Assembly: GCA_033763995.1 (NCBI GenBank)
Contig: JANRJL010000045.1
Location: forward strand, 23,745-87,744
Length of the DNA: 64,000 nucleotides
Direction: 5' to 3'
Source: GCA-2737725 sp033763995
GTDB taxonomy: Bacteria; Pseudomonadota; Alphaproteobacteria; Rhodospirillales; Rhodospirillaceae
Each line of letters begins with the position of its first letter. Position 1 is the first letter of the stretch. The translations under genes were made by a program, and so were the position numbers. The notes below the pieces were generated by a model. It did not search any database, was not told where the DNA came from, and was given only the letters and a program-made list of their open reading frames with translations. Positions 61,413 to 64,000 of the stretch are shown one piece after another.

Positions 61413-62099
61413 ATGAGCGTCGCCACGCATCACATTGTCGCCGATTTCAAGCGGCCCCCGGCCGAGCTGATCGCCAAGGTCGCCAGGCTGCACGTGGGCG
61501 TGTCGGGCTTCGAGGCGGGCCCGCGCCAGACCATGCATCCCGGCATCAAGCCCTTGGATCCCACCTGGCGCGTGTGCGGCCCGGCCCTGACCGTGCGCCC
61601 CGAGTACTGGTACGACCGGATGATGGGCGAACTGGCCCCGAAATACGCCAAGCCCGGCGACGTCATCGTCGTCGACGCGGGCGGCCACATCGACGTGGCC
61701 GTGTGGGGCATGAGCATGACCATGAGTTCCAAGGCCGCCGGCGTGGCGGGCGTGGTGATCGACGGCGCGACCATGAATTCGGCGTTGCTGGCGCGCGAGC
61801 GGGTGCAGATGCCGATCTTCGCCCGCGCCGTCTCGGCCACAGCCACGACATCAGAAGGTCCCGGCTCGATCAACGTGCCGATCATCTGCGGCGGGGTGAT
61901 CGTGCATCCCGGCGACATTATCTTGGGCGACAGCGACGGCGTGGTGGTGCTCAAACCCGAGGCCGCCGAAACCATCATCCGCAACGTCGAGGCCCACAAC
62001 CAGGGCGAACAGGACCCCGAGCAGCGCAAGAAACCCTATTGGGAGCGTCGCGGCGTGGTGGAAAAACTCAAGGCGATGAAGAATGTGAGGTGGGAGTAG
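61413..62099 (+). CDS. RraA-family protein with altered conserved Arg-Asp
   Basis: 228 residues of the RraA/4-carboxy-4-hydroxy-2-oxoadipate (HMG) aldolase superfamily. GDVIVVDAGGHIDVAVWG and GVAGVVIDGATMNSALL fit the usual strand pattern, and the later part has GGVIVHPGDIILGDSDGVVVLKPE. Where most members have an Arg-Asp pair after IDGxx, this has Met-Asn, and the GELLA-like segment is GMSMTMS, so metal binding or aldolase activity is doubtful. Start ATG 61413. Downstream is the toxin gene on the other strand. Confidence 0.85.
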   Translation: MSVATHHIVADFKRPPAELIAKVARLHVGVSGFEAGPRQTMHPGIKPLDPTWRVCGPALTVRPEYWYDRMMGELAPKYAKPGDVIVVDAGGHIDVAVWGMSMTMSSKAAGVAGVVIDGATMNSALLARERVQMPIFARAVSATATTSEGPGSINVPIICGGVIVHPGDIILGDSDGVVVLKPEAAETIIRNVEAHNQGEQDPEQRKKPYWERRGVVEKLKAMKNVRWE

Positions 62100-62109
62100 G
62101 GGGTGTTCG

Positions 62110-62379
62110 CTAGCGATAATGATAGTTGCAAGCGGTAATTTCCACACACTGCTCGCCCGCTCGCCCGACAATACGGTAAATCAGGCGATGCTCCCCGGTG
62201 ATCCGCCGAGACCACCAACCCGCGTACTCGGCCTTCAGGGGTTCCGGCTTTCCAATTCCACGAAAGGGGCTGCGCTGAATGTCTTTTATGAGTTCGTTGA
62301 TCTTTGAGGCGGTTGCCCGGTCAATGTCCCCCCACCGAAGGTAATCGCGCCATGCCTCGGGATGCCAAAGCACATTCAT
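62110..62379 (-). CDS. yoeB: YoeB-family toxin (mRNA interferase)
   Basis: 89-residue RelE-fold toxin that cleaves translated mRNA at the ribosome. It has AWRDYLRWGDIDRATASKINELI, RSPFRGIGKPEPLKAEYAGWWSRRITGEHRLIYRI and the final His-Tyr in CNYHYR, the YoeB catalytic pattern with Glu, Arg and His present. It lies 27 bases after the antitoxin gene, the normal antitoxin-then-toxin order. Confidence 0.94.
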   Translation of the reverse strand: MNVLWHPEAWRDYLRWGDIDRATASKINELIKDIQRSPFRGIGKPEPLKAEYAGWWSRRITGEHRLIYRIVGRAGEQCVEITACNYHYR

Positions 62380-62406
62380 GGCTGGCCCGGGGACACGGAG
62401 CGTCGT

Positions 62407-62697
62407 TTACTTCTTTCGGCCGCGCTTTTTGGGCTTTGCGTTCCAATCAATCAAATCCCGTTTGATGAGCTTGCCCTTCTCGGCATCGGCAATGGCGCGG
62501 CGCAGATATGCGGCGTTGGCCGGACTGCGCGTGAGATGCATCGTCTCATCCATGGCGTTATATTCCTCCAGCGACATGATCACGACCGGCTGGCTGCCGC
62601 GGCGCGTGACCGTGATGGGCGCGCGGCTGCTGCAGGCCTCGTCCATCACTGACGCCAGATTTTGACGGGCCACGGAGTAGGAAACGATTTTGTTCAT
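62407..62697 (-). CDS. yefM: YefM-family antitoxin
   Basis: 96-residue antitoxin that neutralises YoeB and represses the operon. It begins MNKIVSYSVARQNLASVMDEACSS and has the Phd/YefM hallmark APITVTRRGSQPVVIMSLEEYNAMDETMHL. Start ATG 62697 follows GGAG; the frame is open to 62721. The C-terminus is a basic tail (KPKKRGRKK), longer than in typical YefM. An AT-rich promoter region lies just upstream (TATATTGTACAATTATATGTACA near 62710-62735), likely the operator palindrome. Confidence 0.93.
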   Translation of the reverse strand: MNKIVSYSVARQNLASVMDEACSSRAPITVTRRGSQPVVIMSLEEYNAMDETMHLTRSPANAAYLRRAIADAEKGKLIKRDLIDWNAKPKKRGRKK

Positions 62698-62709
62698 CGG
62701 AAGCTCCTT

Positions 62710-62735
62710 TATATTGTACAATTATATGTACAAAT
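62710..62735. promoter_or_regulatory. Likely YefM-YoeB operator/promoter palindrome
   Basis: The AT-rich block TATTGTACAATTATATGTACAA contains the YefM-type core TGTACA twice (TTGTACAAT and ATGTACAAA), spaced by about 12 bases, directly upstream of the antitoxin start. YefM family proteins bind TGTACA palindromes (established for YefM). Confidence 0.75.
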
Positions 62736-62762
62736 ACCGATGAAATCAACTCGACCAATGCC

Positions 62763-63317
62763 ATGAGCAAAGCCTTCGTCAAAGAAACAGACGCCGAGGT
62801 TGATGACGGCCCCGACGACGAGCCCCAGGGTTTGCCGGCGGGGCTGAAGAACTACGTCACGCCCGCGGGGCTCCGGGCGCTGCGCGACGAGTTGAATCAT
62901 CTGGCGCGCGTCGAGCGGCCCAAGGTGGTGGAGATCGTCTCCTGGGCGGCGGGCAACGGCGACCGCTCGGAGAACGGCGATTACATCTACGGCAAGAAGC
63001 GCCTGCGCGAGATCGATCGACGATTGAGGTATCTCACCAAGCGCGTCGAAAGTGCCGTGTTGGTGGACCCCAAGATGCAGAAGAACCTGACCCAAGTCTT
63101 CTTCGGCGCCAGCGTCACCTACGCCGATAAAAAGGGTGACGAGAAAACCGTGCGCATCGTCGGCCTCGACGAGGCCGATTTGGACCGGGGCAAGGTGAGT
63201 TGGTTGTCGCCCATTGCGAAAGCACTGATGAAAGCCGCTGAGGGGGACGTGGTGACGCTGCGCACTCCCGCCGGCGAGGAGAAGATCGAAGTGATCGAGA
63301 TCAAGTACGCCGATTGA
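62763..63317 (+). CDS. greB: GreA/GreB-family transcription elongation factor, GreB type
   Basis: 184-residue factor that rescues backtracked RNA polymerase by stimulating transcript cleavage. It has an N-terminal extension (about 35 residues), the coiled coil with YVTPAGLRALRDELNHLARVERPKVVEIVSWAAGNGDRSENGDYIYGKKRLREIDRRLRYL, including the acidic loop region, and a C-terminal FKBP-like half (VRIVGLDEADLDRGKVSWLSPIAKALMKAAEGDVV). The GDRSENGDYIYGKK tip is the GreB form. It is divergent from the toxin-antitoxin operon. Confidence 0.93.
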   Translation: MSKAFVKETDAEVDDGPDDEPQGLPAGLKNYVTPAGLRALRDELNHLARVERPKVVEIVSWAAGNGDRSENGDYIYGKKRLREIDRRLRYLTKRVESAVLVDPKMQKNLTQVFFGASVTYADKKGDEKTVRIVGLDEADLDRGKVSWLSPIAKALMKAAEGDVVTLRTPAGEEKIEVIEIKYAD

Positions 63318-63321
63318 GGTC

Positions 63322-64000
63322 TCAATACCGCAGCGTCGTTCCGGCGATGTGGTAGGTGACGAAAAACCAGGCGAGGATCACGCTCGACGTCGCCAGCAGG
63401 CCGTGGTGGATGCGCGACCAGCGGCTGCCGATGCGCTCCTGCCAGAAGCGATAGACCAGCAGCACGGACACGGGGGCCGCGAACGCGGCCAGCCACGCGG
63501 CAGCATAAATGGCGGCAAACGCGGGATCGAGCCGCCCGTCGAGCTTGCTCACGTCGCCGGCGATCCACACGCCCAAGACCATCAGCGTGCCCAACACGGC
63601 GACATCCAAGGCCGCGACGGCACGGACTAAAATGAAGGCCTTGCGGTCCGAGGCGTCGCGCCCGAAGTCCACCGCGCGGCGGCGGCGCAAGTAAGCCGTC
63701 ACCGGCCAGCCGATCACGGTGAACAGCGCGGTCAGAAAACTTAAGCTCACCAGCGGCACGATGAGGCGCGCGTTCTCGTGCCAGGCGACGCGGTGGAATT
63801 CCAGCGCCGGGGGGCTCACCTGCATGGTCATGCCGCCGTGCTCGGTGTTGGGCGCGAATGCGATCATGGACCCGTTGGGGCGGCGGAACACGCCCGGCGC
63901 GATTTCGGTATAGGGCGGCAGCTTCGGGCCCAGGCCGAGCGCGCTGCCTTGGATGATGGTGCCATCGGGTAGCGCGGTCACGCCCACCAGGCCAACCAGC
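63322..64000 (-). CDS. C-terminal part of a membrane-anchored serine hydrolase (beta-lactamase-like), partial
   Basis: The frame is open to the window edge, so only the C-terminal part (about 225 residues) is seen. It has a short beta region (PDGTIIQGSALGLGPKLPPYTEIAPGVFRRPNGSMIAFA) followed by a membrane domain with about five helices, starting near LIVPLVSLSFLTALFTVIGWPVTAYLRRRR. This tail is typical of class C beta-lactamase-like serine hydrolases with a C-terminal membrane anchor. The catalytic SxxK region lies outside the window, so the assignment is by tail type only. Confidence 0.65.
   Translation of the reverse strand, partial: LVGLVGVTALPDGTIIQGSALGLGPKLPPYTEIAPGVFRRPNGSMIAFAPNTEHGGMTMQVSPPALEFHRVAWHENARLIVPLVSLSFLTALFTVIGWPVTAYLRRRRAVDFGRDASDRKAFILVRAVAALDVAVLGTLMVLGVWIAGDVSKLDGRLDPAFAAIYAAAWLAAFAAPVSVLLVYRFWQERIGSRWSRIHHGLLATSSVILAWFFVTYHIAGTTLRY

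Overview
The window reads as a chromosomal segment of a GC-rich Gram-negative bacterium, most likely an alphaproteobacterium (inference from type II secretion pseudopilins, two TonB-type receptors, a TRAP transporter, glutathione-dependent formaldehyde dehydrogenase, a GreB-type factor and alphaproteobacterial-looking intergenic palindromes). No rRNA and no CRISPR array were seen. The one tRNA found is tRNA-Gly(CCC).

Layout. 1-2132: four consecutive type II secretion pseudopilin genes (gspG, H, I, J). 2155-15991: a surface-polysaccharide cluster with pseudaminic-acid-type functions (pseB, pseF), a CDP-glucose branch (rfbF, rfbG, an RmlC-type epimerase, a C-methyltransferase, a reductase), a surface carbohydrate enzyme, a family 2 glycosyltransferase, a CmcI-type enzyme and a sugar-amidation module (two PseA-type amidotransferases plus dedicated HisH and HisF). 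15992-17550: a broken formyltransferase-like remnant and an IS481-family insertion sequence with a CTAG target duplication and a nonsense-mutated transposase. 17580-22377: prepilin peptidase, tRNA-Gly, a secreted SUMF1-domain protein, an argE-like gene broken by one stop codon, cysS and hisI.

22532-30652: a TonB-dependent receptor, then five tandem paralogous secreted metallo-beta-lactamase-fold genes on the opposite strand, then a VOC protein with a histone-H1-like tail. 30649-42923: a metabolic block with a Sel1-like lipoprotein, a nitrilase-superfamily protein with a substituted active site, an SDR, a membrane protein, a second SUMF1 protein, an amidohydrolase, an LLM flavin oxidoreductase, a small Cas2/SinR-like protein, a second TonB-type receptor, an M24 peptidase and S-(hydroxymethyl)glutathione dehydrogenase. 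43035-47289: a MacA/MacB-type export system with one adaptor, one ATPase and two permeases.

47290-64000: a TPR protein, a TRAP transporter (dctPQM), two atypical receiver-domain proteins, an EAL phosphodiesterase, a complete AMMECR1-MEMO-radical SAM set (AmmeMemoRadiSam), an unknown anchored protein, an oligopeptide-type binding protein, an RraA-like protein, a YefM-YoeB toxin-antitoxin pair, a GreB-type factor and the membrane tail of a serine hydrolase cut by the window edge. Two copies of a composite paired-hairpin repeat, reverse-complementary to one another, lie at the 3' ends of genes near 47.3 kb and 59.8 kb.

Strongest candidates for under-described biology: the five-gene metallo-hydrolase array, the AmmeMemoRadiSam locus, the composite repeat, the paired pseudo-receivers with a repeated IRPEDL tail motif, and several enzymes with substituted catalytic residues.
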